DNA from: Emticicia sp043780375
Lineage (GTDB): Bacteria; Bacteroidota; Bacteroidia; Cytophagales; Spirosomataceae
NCBI RefSeq assembly: GCF_043780375.1
Contig: NZ_JAYWCU010000069.1
Location: forward strand, 1 to 64,000
Direction: 5' to 3'
Length of the DNA stretch: 64,000 nt
Of this stretch, positions 32,200 to 40,531 are shown one piece after another (within the stretch, counting starts at the first letter, position 1; every line of letters begins with the position of its first letter). The translations under genes were made by a program, and so were the position numbers. The notes beneath the pieces were generated by a model, which saw nothing but the letters and a program-made list of their open reading frames with translations, was not told the DNA's origin and searched no databases.

Positions 32200-32454
32200 A
32201 TGGAAAGAAATCTTAGAAAAGAGCGTGTCGGAACGGTAGTAAGCAACAAGATGGACAAATCTGGTGTTGTAACTGTTGTTCGTAAATTGAAGCATCCGAA
32301 ATACGGAAAGTTTATGCTCAAAACCAAGAAGTTTATGTTCCATGACGAAAAGAATGAAGTAGGTATCGGTGATACTGTTAAGATTCAAGAAACTCGTCCA
32401 TTGAGCAAAAACAAGAATTGGAGATTAGTAGAAATCGTAGAAAAAGCGAAGTAA
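32200..32454 (+). CDS. rpsQ: Ribosomal protein S17
   Basis: This 84-residue OB-fold protein binds 16S rRNA in the body of the 30S. The opening RNLRKERVGTVVSNKMDKSG (within limit) and the IQETRPLSKNKNWRLVEIVE segment are typical. Normal length, expected place. Confidence 0.98.
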   Translation: MERNLRKERVGTVVSNKMDKSGVVTVVRKLKHPKYGKFMLKTKKFMFHDEKNEVGIGDTVKIQETRPLSKNKNWRLVEIVEKAK

Positions 32455-32539
32455 TTATTTTGCTTTTAGCGAATAGCTTTAGTTGTTCTTAAATGGAAAA
32501 CTTAAAGCCAATAGCTAATAGCCCAAAAGCAATAAAAAA

Positions 32540-32908
32540 ATGTTACAGCAAGAATCAAGAGCAGGTGTTGCCGATAATAGTGGTGCAAAAGAAGTGCTTG
32601 TTATCCGAGTTTTGGGTGGCACACGTAAACGTTATGCCTCAATCGGTGATAAAGTTGTCGTTACTGTGAAATCAGCCTTATCTTCATCAAGTATGAAGAA
32701 AGGAACTGTGTCGAAAGCTGTTGTTGTGAGAACAACTAAAGAAGTTCGTCGCAAGGATGGCACATACATTCGTTTTGAAGACAACGCAGTCGTACTATTA
32801 AACAACCAAGATGAGCCACGTGGCACTCGTATTTTTGGACCTGTTGCTCGCGAATTGCGTGAGAAACAATTCATGAAAATCGTTTCTCTGGCTCCTGAAG
32901 TTCTTTAA
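32540..32908 (+). CDS. rplN: Ribosomal protein L14
   Basis: This 122-residue L14 forms an inter-subunit bridge. It starts LQQESRAGVADNSGAKEVL and ends with FGPVARELREKQFMKIVSLA. The spacer before it (32461-32530) is an imperfect inverted repeat built on GCTTTTAGC and AATAGC words. Confidence 0.98.
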   Translation: MLQQESRAGVADNSGAKEVLVIRVLGGTRKRYASIGDKVVVTVKSALSSSSMKKGTVSKAVVVRTTKEVRRKDGTYIRFEDNAVVLLNNQDEPRGTRIFGPVARELREKQFMKIVSLAPEVL

Positions 32909-32994
32909 TTTGAGCATATTGAAATTTAGAGATAAAATTTCTGCAATTTCATTATCAAATTATAAACTTTCAAAATTTTCAAATTTCAAAAGTA

Positions 32995-33333
32995 ATGGAA
33001 AGAAAATCCAATAAGCAGCAGAAACACCACGTACGTTCAGGCGATACTGTTGAAGTAATCTCTGGCAACGCAAAAGGTAAGCGTGGACGCATCATCGAAG
33101 TGATGTCAGAAAAACAACGTGTTGTTGTTGATGGTGTAAACATCATGAAAAAACACGTAAAACCTTCTGCATCAACACCACAAGGTGAAATTCGTGAATT
33201 CCCAGGTTCGATTCACATAAGTAATGTAATGGTAGTTGACCCTTCAACAGGTAACGCTACTCGTACAGGACGTAAAGAAAACGACAAAGGTAAATTACAA
33301 AGATTCTCGAAAGAGACAGGTAAGTTTATATAG
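32995..33333 (+). CDS. rplX: Ribosomal protein L24
   Basis: This 112-residue L24 has an N-terminal KOW motif: VRSGDTVEVISGNAKGKRGR. It is one of the starters of 50S assembly. It is followed by a spacer with a 10-bp inverted repeat, AGTTAATTAG/CTAATTAACT (33363-33390). Confidence 0.98.
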   Translation: MERKSNKQQKHHVRSGDTVEVISGNAKGKRGRIIEVMSEKQRVVVDGVNIMKKHVKPSASTPQGEIREFPGSIHISNVMVVDPSTGNATRTGRKENDKGKLQRFSKETGKFI

Positions 33334-33362
33334 TTCACAGTTGCCAGTTCACACTTTATTAG

Positions 33363-33390
33363 AGTTAATTAGTTTTAGATCTAATTAACT
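33363..33390. repeat. Inverted repeat between rplX and rplE
   Basis: AGTTAATTAG (33363-33372) pairs exactly with CTAATTAACT (33381-33390), loop of eight. No T tract follows, so termination is unlikely. Confidence 0.75.
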
Positions 33391-33455
33391 AATTAATGAA
33401 AGCAAAGAACTGATAACTATTAAGAGGGTCGGAAATCCTCCTAACAAATAGAAAA

Positions 33456-34004
33456 ATGGCACGTCTAAAAGAAAAGTACGCAAAAGAAATAGTACCAGCT
33501 TTGAAAGAAAAGTTTGGCTATAAATCAGTAATGCAAGTACCCGTTCTACAAAAAATTGTAGTAAATCGTGGTGTAGGTGCAGCAACTGGCGATAAAAAAT
33601 TGATTGACAGTAGTTTGGAAGAAATTTCAAACATTACAGGTCAAAAAGCAGTGGCAACAATCTCAAAGAAAGCTGTATCAAACTTCAAACTTCGTGAAAA
33701 TATGCCAATTGGTGTAAAAGTAACCTTGCGTGGAGAAAAAATGTACGAATTTCTTGACCGTTTGACTGCTATTGCTCTTCCACGTGTACGTGACTTCAAA
33801 GGTATTAGTGATAAAGGATTTGATGGTCGTGGAAATTATACCTTTGGTGTAGTAGAACAAATCATTTTCCCTGAAATTTCGATTGACAAAATCTCCAAAA
33901 TTCAAGGAATGGACATAACATTCGTAACATCAGCTCCAACAGATGCAGAAGGCTACGAATTATTGAAAGCAATGGGAATGCCATTTGCAAGCATTAAGAA
34001 ATAA
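33456..34004 (+). CDS. rplE: Ribosomal protein L5
   Basis: This 182-residue L5 binds 5S rRNA and contacts P-site tRNA. QVPVLQKIVVNRGVGAA and LPRVRDFKGISDKGFDGRGN are conserved. Normal length; it is followed closely by rpsN (35 bases). Confidence 0.99.
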   Translation: MARLKEKYAKEIVPALKEKFGYKSVMQVPVLQKIVVNRGVGAATGDKKLIDSSLEEISNITGQKAVATISKKAVSNFKLRENMPIGVKVTLRGEKMYEFLDRLTAIALPRVRDFKGISDKGFDGRGNYTFGVVEQIIFPEISIDKISKIQGMDITFVTSAPTDAEGYELLKAMGMPFASIKK

Positions 34005-34039
34005 TATTCAGATTTCGATATTTATAATTTAGTCATACA

Positions 34040-34309
34040 ATGGCAAAAGAATCAATAAAAGCAAGAGATAGAAAAAAAATAGCTTGTGTAGCAAAATATG
34101 CTGTCAAGCGTGCTGCTCTAAAAGAAGCAGGCGATCTCATTGGCATAGATAAATTACCCCGCAATTCTTCACCAGTTCGTTTACACAACCGTTGTCAATT
34201 GACTGGTCGTCCGAGAGGTTATATGCGTAAGTTTGGAATCAATCGTGTTACCTTCCGTGAAATGGCTGGTAAAGGCTTAATTCCAGGAGTTACGAAAGCA
34301 TCTTGGTAA
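34040..34309 (+). CDS. rpsN: Ribosomal protein S14, zinc-free long form
   Basis: This 89-residue S14 is of the long, zinc-independent type. The NRCQLTGRPRGYMRKFGINR core is present but the CxxC pairs of the short zinc form are missing. It binds the 30S head with S3 and S10. Together with the zinc-free L36 here it suggests a ribosome economical in zinc. Confidence 0.97.
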   Translation: MAKESIKARDRKKIACVAKYAVKRAALKEAGDLIGIDKLPRNSSPVRLHNRCQLTGRPRGYMRKFGINRVTFREMAGKGLIPGVTKASW

Positions 34310-34432
34310 TAATGTTTGTATTATTGTTTTGATAATGTAAGTATTCTTTGAAAAAATTAAATTTATTCAAGAATATTCAATTAAGGCACTAATAAAACAA
34401 GCATTATAATACTTTTTCTAAATAATATTCTC

Positions 34433-34440
34433 TAATTTTG
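34433..34440 (+). promoter_or_regulatory. Candidate internal promoter before rpsH (-7 box)
   Basis: TAATTTTG matches TAnnTTTG, 73 bases before rpsH and inside the unusually long 204-base rpsN-rpsH gap. The -33 region is weak. The same gap also has an AT-rich inverted repeat (TATTCTTTGAA with TTCAAGAATA, near 34332-34374). Confidence 0.5.
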
Positions 34441-34513
34441 CAGCCCAATTAAGAAAGTCGTGCTTACGATACTGCTTAATGTTGGCTTAGGTATCCAAAA
34501 TTAAATATCAAAA

Positions 34514-34915
34514 ATGATTACAACGGATCCAATAGCAGACTTCCTTACCAGAATCAGAAATGCCATAAAGGCACGTCATAGAGTGGTAGAGATCCCTGCT
34601 TCGAACATCAAAAAAGCGATTACTCAAGTACTTTACGATAAAGGCTTTATTCAAAGTTATAAATTCGAAGAAGTTGCTCCTCAAGGCGTAATCAAAATTG
34701 CATTAAAGTATAATCCAGTTACGAAACAATCTGCAATTGTAGAATTGAAGCGTGTTTCAAAACCAGGTTTACGTAAATATGCTGGTACAACCGAAATTCC
34801 ACGTGTAATAAATGGCTTAGGTATTGCTATCGTTTCTACTTCAAAAGGAGTAATGACAGACAAAGAAGCACGTTCATTGAAAGTAGGTGGTGAGGTATTG
34901 TGCTACGTATATTAA
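34514..34915 (+). CDS. rpsH: Ribosomal protein S8
   Basis: This 133-residue S8 binds helix 21 of 16S rRNA. In E. coli it is the repressor of the spc operon. It starts TDPIADFLTRIRNA and ends GGEVLCYVY. It is preceded by a 204-base gap with a promoter-like box, consistent with an internal start of transcription. Confidence 0.98.
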   Translation: MITTDPIADFLTRIRNAIKARHRVVEIPASNIKKAITQVLYDKGFIQSYKFEEVAPQGVIKIALKYNPVTKQSAIVELKRVSKPGLRKYAGTTEIPRVINGLGIAIVSTSKGVMTDKEARSLKVGGEVLCYVY

Positions 34916-35040
34916 TAGTAATTTAAAATTTTGTTGGGTTTAAAAACCTATCAATCAAATTAATAGTTATTTTTCGTTGACCGCTCCTAATAACTCGTCG
35001 TGTTCGACGAAAGTGTTTTGAAGCCTTAAACTATCAAAAA

Positions 35041-35601
35041 ATGTCAAGAATTGGTAAAAAACCAGTTACCTTCCCAGGTGGCGTAACAATTTCAGTAGAT
35101 GCTCAAAACATCGTTACTGTAAAAGGGCCTAAGGGAGAACTAACACAGAAAGTTGATCCAGATATGTCAATTGCTATCGAAGGTGGTGAATTGAAAGTAG
35201 AAAGACCAACGGAACAAAAACGTCACAAAGCCCTTCATGGTTTGTATCGTTCTTTAATCAATAACATGGTTATTGGTGTAAGCACAGGTTACAAAACTGA
35301 AATGGAAATTGTTGGGGTAGGTTACAAGGCTACTAATAATGGTAATGTGCTTGATCTTAGCTTAGGTTTTTCTCACAACGTTTATTTCGTTGTTCCATTA
35401 GAGTTGAAAGTTACAACTGCTATGGAAAAAGGTAAGAATCCGATGGTTACGCTTGAAGGTACAGACAAACAACTGATTGGTTTGGTAGCTTCAAAAATCA
35501 AATCACTTCGTAAAGTTGAACCATACAAAGGAAAAGGTATTCGTTTCGTTGGTGAAATTGTACGTCGTAAGGCTGGTAAAACCTCTGGTAAGAAGAAATA
35601 A
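35041..35601 (+). CDS. rplF: Ribosomal protein L6
   Basis: This 186-residue L6 has two related domains near the factor-binding site. The start SRIGKKPVTFPGGV and the terminal EPYKGKGIRFVGEIVRRKAGK are conserved. The spacer before it has a hairpin CGTCG-TGTT-CGACG near 34998-35011. Confidence 0.98.
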   Translation: MSRIGKKPVTFPGGVTISVDAQNIVTVKGPKGELTQKVDPDMSIAIEGGELKVERPTEQKRHKALHGLYRSLINNMVIGVSTGYKTEMEIVGVGYKATNNGNVLDLSLGFSHNVYFVVPLELKVTTAMEKGKNPMVTLEGTDKQLIGLVASKIKSLRKVEPYKGKGIRFVGEIVRRKAGKTSGKKK

Positions 35602-35665
35602 TCATTAGACACAAGACGAAAGAAATAATTATATTGTTTCTGAAAATCTCAAAATAGCAAAAACA

Positions 35666-36013
35666 ATGTCAAGTGTAAAAACTGATAGAAGACAAAAGAT
35701 AAAGTGGAGTATCCGTCGCAAGGTCTCAGGTACAACTGAGAGACCACGTTTGTCGGTTTTTCGCTCAAATACAGCCATTTACGCACAATTAATTGATGAT
35801 TCAAAAGGCGTTACTTTGGCAGCTACTTCAACTACTGAGTTAGGTTTGAAAGGTGTGAAAGTTGACAACTCTAAAGAAGTTGGTAAAAAAATAGCTGAAA
35901 AAGCTACTGAAAAAGGCATTTTAACTTGTGTATTTGACCGTAATGGTTATTTATATCATGGTAATGTTAAGGCTGTAGCAGAAGGTGCCAGAGAAGGCGG
36001 TTTAAAATTCTAA
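35666..36013 (+). CDS. rplR: Ribosomal protein L18
   Basis: This 115-residue L18 binds 5S rRNA with L5. GTTERPRLSVFRSNTAIYAQLID (quoted in part: RPRLSVFRSNTAIYAQ) and the terminal VAEGAREGGLKF are typical. rpsE follows after 18 bases. Confidence 0.98.
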   Translation: MSSVKTDRRQKIKWSIRRKVSGTTERPRLSVFRSNTAIYAQLIDDSKGVTLAATSTTELGLKGVKVDNSKEVGKKIAEKATEKGILTCVFDRNGYLYHGNVKAVAEGAREGGLKF

Positions 36014-36031
36014 TCTTGAAATTCTGAATCA

Positions 36032-36535
36032 ATGAACAAAGCAAAAGTAAACGAGGCAGAACTCAAAGAAAGAGTAGTCGCCATTAATCGTGTAGCAAAA
36101 GTAGTAAAAGGTGGTCGTCGTTTTAGCTTCTCAGCAATCGTCGTTCTCGGCGATGGTAAAGGAGTAGTTGGACAAGGTTTGGGTAAAGCACTTGAAGTAA
36201 CTGAGGCTATTGCCAAAGCGATTGAAGATGCTAAGAAAAACTTAGTTACTGTGCCAATTATTAATGATACTGTACCTCACGAAATTCACGGTAAATTTTC
36301 AGGTGGATTTGTGTTTGTAAAGCCAGCAGCTCCTGGAACAGGAATTATTGCAGGTGGTGCGATGCGTGCAGTTTTGGAAGCAGCGGGTATTCATAATGTA
36401 TTGGCGAAATCAAAAGGCTCATCAAATCCTCACAACGTAGTCAAAGCAACTATTGATGCACTTAGTCAAATGCGTGCACCACATACAATCGCTTTCCAAC
36501 GTAGTGTGAAAATGAATAAAGTATTTAACGGATAA
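36032..36535 (+). CDS. rpsE: Ribosomal protein S5
   Basis: This 167-residue S5 takes part in decoding accuracy and mRNA entry beside S3 and S4. It has the double-stranded-RNA-binding fold with RVAKVVKGGRRFSFSAIVV and the loop GDGKGVVGQGLGKA. Normal length. Confidence 0.98.
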   Translation: MNKAKVNEAELKERVVAINRVAKVVKGGRRFSFSAIVVLGDGKGVVGQGLGKALEVTEAIAKAIEDAKKNLVTVPIINDTVPHEIHGKFSGGFVFVKPAAPGTGIIAGGAMRAVLEAAGIHNVLAKSKGSSNPHNVVKATIDALSQMRAPHTIAFQRSVKMNKVFNG

Positions 36536-36542
36536 TTTATTA

Positions 36543-36623
36543 GTTCAAAGTTCAATTTTTAGCGTTCAAAGTTCAATTTTATATTGAACATTGAACATTG
36601 AACATCGAATTTTGAACCTTTGA
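36543..36623. repeat. Tandem and inverted repeats between rpsE and rpmD
   Basis: GTTCAAAGTTCAATTTT occurs twice (36543-36559 and 36564-36580), followed by the complementary word ATTGAAC repeated three times and GAATTTTGAACCTTTGAA. The unit can fold into a long imperfect hairpin within the operon transcript. Confidence 0.85.
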
Positions 36624-36635
36624 ATAAATAATAAA

Positions 36636-36815
36636 ATGGCAAAGGTAAAAATTACACAAGTAAGAAGTACAATTGGCAGACCAGAGGTTCAAAAACGCAC
36701 TATTGCGGCTTTGGGACTTGGAAAACTAAATCGTACAGTAGAAAAAGAACTAAACCCTGCAATGAAGGGTATGATTAACGCAGTGAAACACTTGTTAGTT
36801 ATCGAAGAAGCATAA
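36636..36815 (+). CDS. rpmD: Ribosomal protein L30
   Basis: This is a short gene of 59 residues. It begins MAKVKITQVRSTIGRPEVQK and continues through TIAALGLGKLN, the classic L30 pattern, to a C-terminal HLLVIEEA. It lies between rpsE and rplO as usual. L30 binds 23S rRNA domain II. Confidence 0.96.
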   Translation: MAKVKITQVRSTIGRPEVQKRTIAALGLGKLNRTVEKELNPAMKGMINAVKHLLVIEEA

Positions 36816-36923
36816 GCTTCTTAATAGTTTTTATTCTTAAAATTTACATTTTGAAGTTAATTTATTGGTAATTCGTTATTAATAAACAAAAGCTGATCAT
36901 TGTAAAAGGCATAGCCGAGTGAT

Positions 36924-36941
36924 TCCGAAAATCGGAATTGC
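36924..36941 (+). other. Hairpin in the rpmD-rplO spacer
   Basis: ATTCCGA-AAA-TCGGAAT forms a 7-bp stem 35 bases before rplO in a 160-base spacer. No T tract follows. It may shape the mRNA before the rplO start. Confidence 0.55.
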
Positions 36942-36975
36942 GTATTTAATAACCGATTAAAATAATCGAATTCTG

Positions 36976-37797
36976 ATGAAATTAGAGTCACTAAGACCAG
37001 CGAAAGGGTCAGTAAAAGCAAACGATAGAGTAGGACGTGGACATGGTTCTGGCGGTGGTGGAACAGCCAAACGTGGACATAAAGGAGCTAAATCTCGCTC
37101 AGGTTATAGTCAAAAACGTGGTTTTGAAGGTGGTCAAATGCCATTACAACGTCGTGTGCCTAAGTTTGGTTTTAAAAATATCAATCGTGTTGAATATAAA
37201 GCAATCAACTTAGATACAATACAAGCTCTTTTTGACAAAACGGGCATTAATAATATAGATTTAGGAGTATTGTATAACAATGGACTTACTTCAAAATCTG
37301 ACTTAGTTAAAATTTTAGGACGTGGTGAATTGACTGCAACAGTTAATTTGCGTGCGAATGGTTTTTCAACATCTGCTATTGCAGCTATTGAAAAAGTGGG
37401 TGGTTCTGCTATAGTTGATGCAACTTTTAATAAAGAAGCCTCTTCTAAAGCCGTGAAAAGTTCGGTTGCTAAAGTAGAAGCGATAGTTTTTGAAGAGGTA
37501 ATCGCCGAAGCAAAGCCAAAAAAAGCAAAGAAAGTAGCAGAAGGAGATGATTTGAAATTGATTGAAGGTGTTGGGCCGAAAATTGCAGACTTGCTAATTA
37601 ACGCAGAAATTGTTACTTTTGCAGATTTAGCAGCAACACCTGTCGAGAAAGTCAAAGAAATTCTAGATGCTGCAGGTTCGAAATTTGCAATGCATGACCC
37701 AACTACTTGGGCTTCACAAGCTGAATTAGCACGTGATGGCAAGTGGGATGAGTTAAAAGAATTGCAAGACAAACTCAACGCAGGTAAAGCTGAGTAA
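36976..37797 (+). CDS. rplO: Ribosomal protein L15 with fused C-terminal helix-hairpin-helix domain
   Basis: This 273-residue protein has normal L15 in residues 1 to about 150 (ESLRPAKGSVKANDRVGRGHG; SGYSQKRGFEGGQMPLQRR; cited in part). After a Lys/Ala-rich linker (about 150-188) comes an extra domain of 80 residues: DDLKLIEGVGPKIADLLINA, then a WASQAELA segment. This is a helix-hairpin-helix module like that seen at the end of other Bacteroidota proteins, including some ribosomal ones. Typical L15 is about 145-150 residues. L15 is a late assembly protein at the centre of the 50S; the added domain probably binds nucleic acid. Confidence 0.96.
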   Translation: MKLESLRPAKGSVKANDRVGRGHGSGGGGTAKRGHKGAKSRSGYSQKRGFEGGQMPLQRRVPKFGFKNINRVEYKAINLDTIQALFDKTGINNIDLGVLYNNGLTSKSDLVKILGRGELTATVNLRANGFSTSAIAAIEKVGGSAIVDATFNKEASSKAVKSSVAKVEAIVFEEVIAEAKPKKAKKVAEGDDLKLIEGVGPKIADLLINAEIVTFADLAATPVEKVKEILDAAGSKFAMHDPTTWASQAELARDGKWDELKELQDKLNAGKAE

Positions 37798-37829
37798 TTT
37801 CACCTAAACGCTTTGTTTTTCCTAAAGAA

Positions 37830-39164
37830 ATGAACAAATTCATTACGACACTCCGAAACATCTGGTCAATTGAAGAATTGAGGAAACGTATTCTTCAAAC
37901 CATTTTGATTATTCTTATTTTCCGAATTGGCTCTCACGTGGTTTTGCCGGGTGTTGATGTAGCAAAGCTAAAAGATCTTACCGAAAGCAATGGCTTATTA
38001 GGTCTTTTAAACACATTAGTTGGTGGTGCTTTCAAAAATGCCTCTATCATGGCGTTGGGTATTATGCCCTACATTTCGGCATCAATTGCGATTCAGTTAT
38101 TAACACTTGCATTGCCTTATTTTAGTAAATTACAAAAAGAAGGTGAGTCAGGACGTAGAAAGTTGAACCAGATTACAAGATGGTTAACTATTGCGGTTGC
38201 AGCAGCTCAAGCACTTACATACGTACGTGCAACTATTCCAACCGATGCAATTATGATTGGTCAAGGTCTTTTCTATATAAGTTCAGTACTGCTTATTATT
38301 TCAGGCACAGTAATGTGTATGTGGTTGGGAGAGCGAATGACTGAAAAAGGTGTAGGAAATGGTATATCAATGATGATTATGATTGGTATTGTTTCAAGAT
38401 TTCCAGGTGCAATTATTGGTGAAGCCCAAGCAAGAGGTGGAAGTGGACAGATTTTGTTCTTTGTCCTTGAAATTGTAGCTTTATTTATGGTTGTTTTGTT
38501 TGCAGTAGCAATTACACAAGCAACTCGCCGAATTCCTGTTCAATATGCAAAGCAAATCGTTGGTAATAAAGTTGTTACAGGTCAGCGTCAATATTTACCT
38601 TTAAAATTAAACATTGCAGGTGTTATGCCAATCATTTTTGGGCAAGCATTGATGTTTATTCCAGGCTTAGTGTTGACCTACTTAGCAGATAGTACGAAAA
38701 GTGATACTTTTCAGAGCTGGGCAATCATAATGAATAGTCCAACCTCTTGGCAATATTGTATTATTTATGCGATTTTGATTATTGGCTTTACTTTCTTTTA
38801 TACCGCTATTTCGATTAACCCTAATCAAATAGCTGATGATATGAAACGAGGTGGCGGTTTTATTCCAGGTATCAAGCCAGGACAACCAACATCTGATTTT
38901 ATTGCCAATATTTTAGATAGAATTACATTACCAGGCGGTGTTTTATTAGCAGTGATAGCAATTTTGCCAGCATTGGCAGGTTTATTAGGGATGACACAAG
39001 GTTTTGCATCGTTTTTCGGTGGTACTTCATTGTTAATCTTAGTAGGTGTTGTTTTAGACACTTTACAACAAATAGAAAGTTATCTATTGATGAAACGTTA
39101 CGAAGGTTTGATGGAGTCAGGTAGAATACAAGGTCGTCAGACTGTTTCAAATATACCGATCTAA
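37830..39164 (+). CDS. secY: Preprotein translocase channel subunit SecY
   Basis: This 444-residue SecY has ten predicted membrane segments and forms the protein-conducting channel with SecE and SecG. The conserved IMPYISASI in helix 2, the cytosolic loop with RRIPVQYA and the terminal helix before QGRQTVSN are present. The place after rplO is the usual one. It shares the ribosomal operon transcript, 32 bases after rplO. Confidence 0.99.
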   Translation: MNKFITTLRNIWSIEELRKRILQTILIILIFRIGSHVVLPGVDVAKLKDLTESNGLLGLLNTLVGGAFKNASIMALGIMPYISASIAIQLLTLALPYFSKLQKEGESGRRKLNQITRWLTIAVAAAQALTYVRATIPTDAIMIGQGLFYISSVLLIISGTVMCMWLGERMTEKGVGNGISMMIMIGIVSRFPGAIIGEAQARGGSGQILFFVLEIVALFMVVLFAVAITQATRRIPVQYAKQIVGNKVVTGQRQYLPLKLNIAGVMPIIFGQALMFIPGLVLTYLADSTKSDTFQSWAIIMNSPTSWQYCIIYAILIIGFTFFYTAISINPNQIADDMKRGGGFIPGIKPGQPTSDFIANILDRITLPGGVLLAVIAILPALAGLLGMTQGFASFFGGTSLLILVGVVLDTLQQIESYLLMKRYEGLMESGRIQGRQTVSNIPI

Positions 39165-39177
39165 GGTAAAGAATAAA

Positions 39178-39987
39178 ATGGGCAAAAAAGACAGTATAAT
39201 TTATTTAAAATCAGAAGAAGAGTTAGAAATTATTCGTAAGAATGGTCAGATTTTAGGTAAAGCTCACGCAGAAGTTGCTAAAATTGTTGAAGCTGGAGTT
39301 ACAACAAAAGCATTAGATAAAGTAGCTTTTGATTATATTAAAGACAATGGTGGAGAACCTTCCTTTTTAGGTTATAATGGCTTTCCCGCAAGTCTTTGTA
39401 TTTCGCTCAACGAGGTGGTAGTACATGGAATACCTAGCAATCGAGTTTTGAAAGATGGTGACATCGTTTCTATTGATTGTGGAGTTTTTAAAAATGGATA
39501 TCACGCTGATAGTGCTTATACTTATACCATTGGTGAGGTGAAAAGCGAAGTTTTGGAATTACTGAAACATACTTATCAATCATTATTTAAGGGTATTGAG
39601 CAAGCAAGAATAGGCAATAGAGTGGGGGATATAAGTTTTGCAGTTCAATCTTATGCAGAAAAGTTTAGATATGGAGTTGTAAGAGAGTTGGTTGGTCATG
39701 GTGTTGGAAGACATCTTCACGAGTCACCTGAAGTACCGAATTTTGGTAAGCGTGGAAACGGACCAAAATTGCAAGAAGGAATGGTGATTGCGATTGAACC
39801 AATGATTACTTTAGGACGAAGATCAGTAGTGCAAGAAAATGACGGGTGGACGATTCGAACTGAAGATCGTAAGCAAGCAGCCCATTATGAGCATACTGTA
39901 GTTGTAAGAAAAGGTAGTGCAGAAATTTTAACTACTTTTCAATACATCGAAGAGGTTTTAGAAAAAAAGAATTTAGTTATTGCATAG
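39178..39987 (+). CDS. map: Methionine aminopeptidase, type I
   Basis: This 269-residue enzyme removes the N-terminal Met of new proteins. The metal ligands are seen in SIDCGVF and YHADSAYT (two Asp), GHGVGRHLHE (His), AIEPM (Glu) and HYEHTVVV (Glu). There is no N-terminal zinc-finger extension. It lies 13 bases after secY, and adk, often found between the two, is missing. Confidence 0.98.
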   Translation: MGKKDSIIYLKSEEELEIIRKNGQILGKAHAEVAKIVEAGVTTKALDKVAFDYIKDNGGEPSFLGYNGFPASLCISLNEVVVHGIPSNRVLKDGDIVSIDCGVFKNGYHADSAYTYTIGEVKSEVLELLKHTYQSLFKGIEQARIGNRVGDISFAVQSYAEKFRYGVVRELVGHGVGRHLHESPEVPNFGKRGNGPKLQEGMVIAIEPMITLGRRSVVQENDGWTIRTEDRKQAAHYEHTVVVRKGSAEILTTFQYIEEVLEKKNLVIA

Positions 39988-40082
39988 TTCAATTTAAGAA
40001 TTTGGATTCAAATTAATTTGAAAATTGGATATTTTATAAAACAATTCAAATTATATCATTCAAAATCAGTTTATTAAATTTA

Positions 40083-40301
40083 ATGGCAAAACAATCAAAT
40101 ATCGAAGTTGACGGCATTATCATCGAGGCTCTCTCAAACGCAATGTTTCGTGTACGTTTAGAGAATCAACATGAATTAATTGCTCATATTTCAGGTAAGA
40201 TGCGTATGAATTACATCCGTATTTTACCAGGCGACAAAGTAAGATTAGAGATGTCACCTTATGATTTAAGTAAAGCAAGAATAACGTATCGTTATAAGTA
40301 A
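40083..40301 (+). CDS. infA: Translation initiation factor IF-1
   Basis: This 72-residue OB-fold factor occupies the A site during initiation. AKQSNIEVDGIIIEALSNAMF and HISGKMRMNYIRILPGDKV are nearly textbook (cited in part). Normal length, usual place between map and rpmJ. Confidence 0.98.
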   Translation: MAKQSNIEVDGIIIEALSNAMFRVRLENQHELIAHISGKMRMNYIRILPGDKVRLEMSPYDLSKARITYRYK

Positions 40302-40314
40302 TTGTGATTTAGTA

Positions 40315-40384
40315 AATGAGTGAATGAGAAAAGTTTTACTCAAAAACTCATGTCAAATAAGTTTTGGTCACTAATTCACTCATT
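40315..40384. repeat. Inverted repeat between infA and rpmJ
   Basis: AATGAGTGAAT (40315-40325) is an exact complement of ATTCACTCATT (40374-40384), so the whole spacer can fold back. It carries the same CACTCATT word as the gcvP leader. Confidence 0.8.
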
Positions 40385-40409
40385 CAAAATTCACTAATTT
40401 AAGTTTGAC

Positions 40410-40526
40410 ATGAAAGTAAAATCGTCAGTAAAGAAGCGTAGTGCTGAATGTAAAGTTGTCCGTCGTAAGGGCAAAATTTACGTTATTAACAAAAAGAATC
40501 CTAAGTTTAAACAAAGACAAGGCTAA
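40410..40526 (+). CDS. rpmJ: Ribosomal protein L36, zinc-free form
   Basis: This gene encodes 38 residues, starting MKVKSSVKKR and ending KFKQRQG. The zinc-ribbon ligands of canonical L36 (Cys11, Cys14, Cys27, His33) read Ser11, Cys14, Asn27 and Phe33 here, so it cannot hold the usual zinc. It lies 5 bases before rpsM in the standard order infA-rpmJ-rpsM. Confidence 0.96.
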   Translation: MKVKSSVKKRSAECKVVRRKGKIYVINKKNPKFKQRQG

Positions 40527-40531
40527 TTTCT

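Noticed and set aside
37134..37778. A 214-codon minus-strand frame opposite rplO
   Set aside because: It is antisense to a well-supported L15 gene and its product has no recognisable feature.
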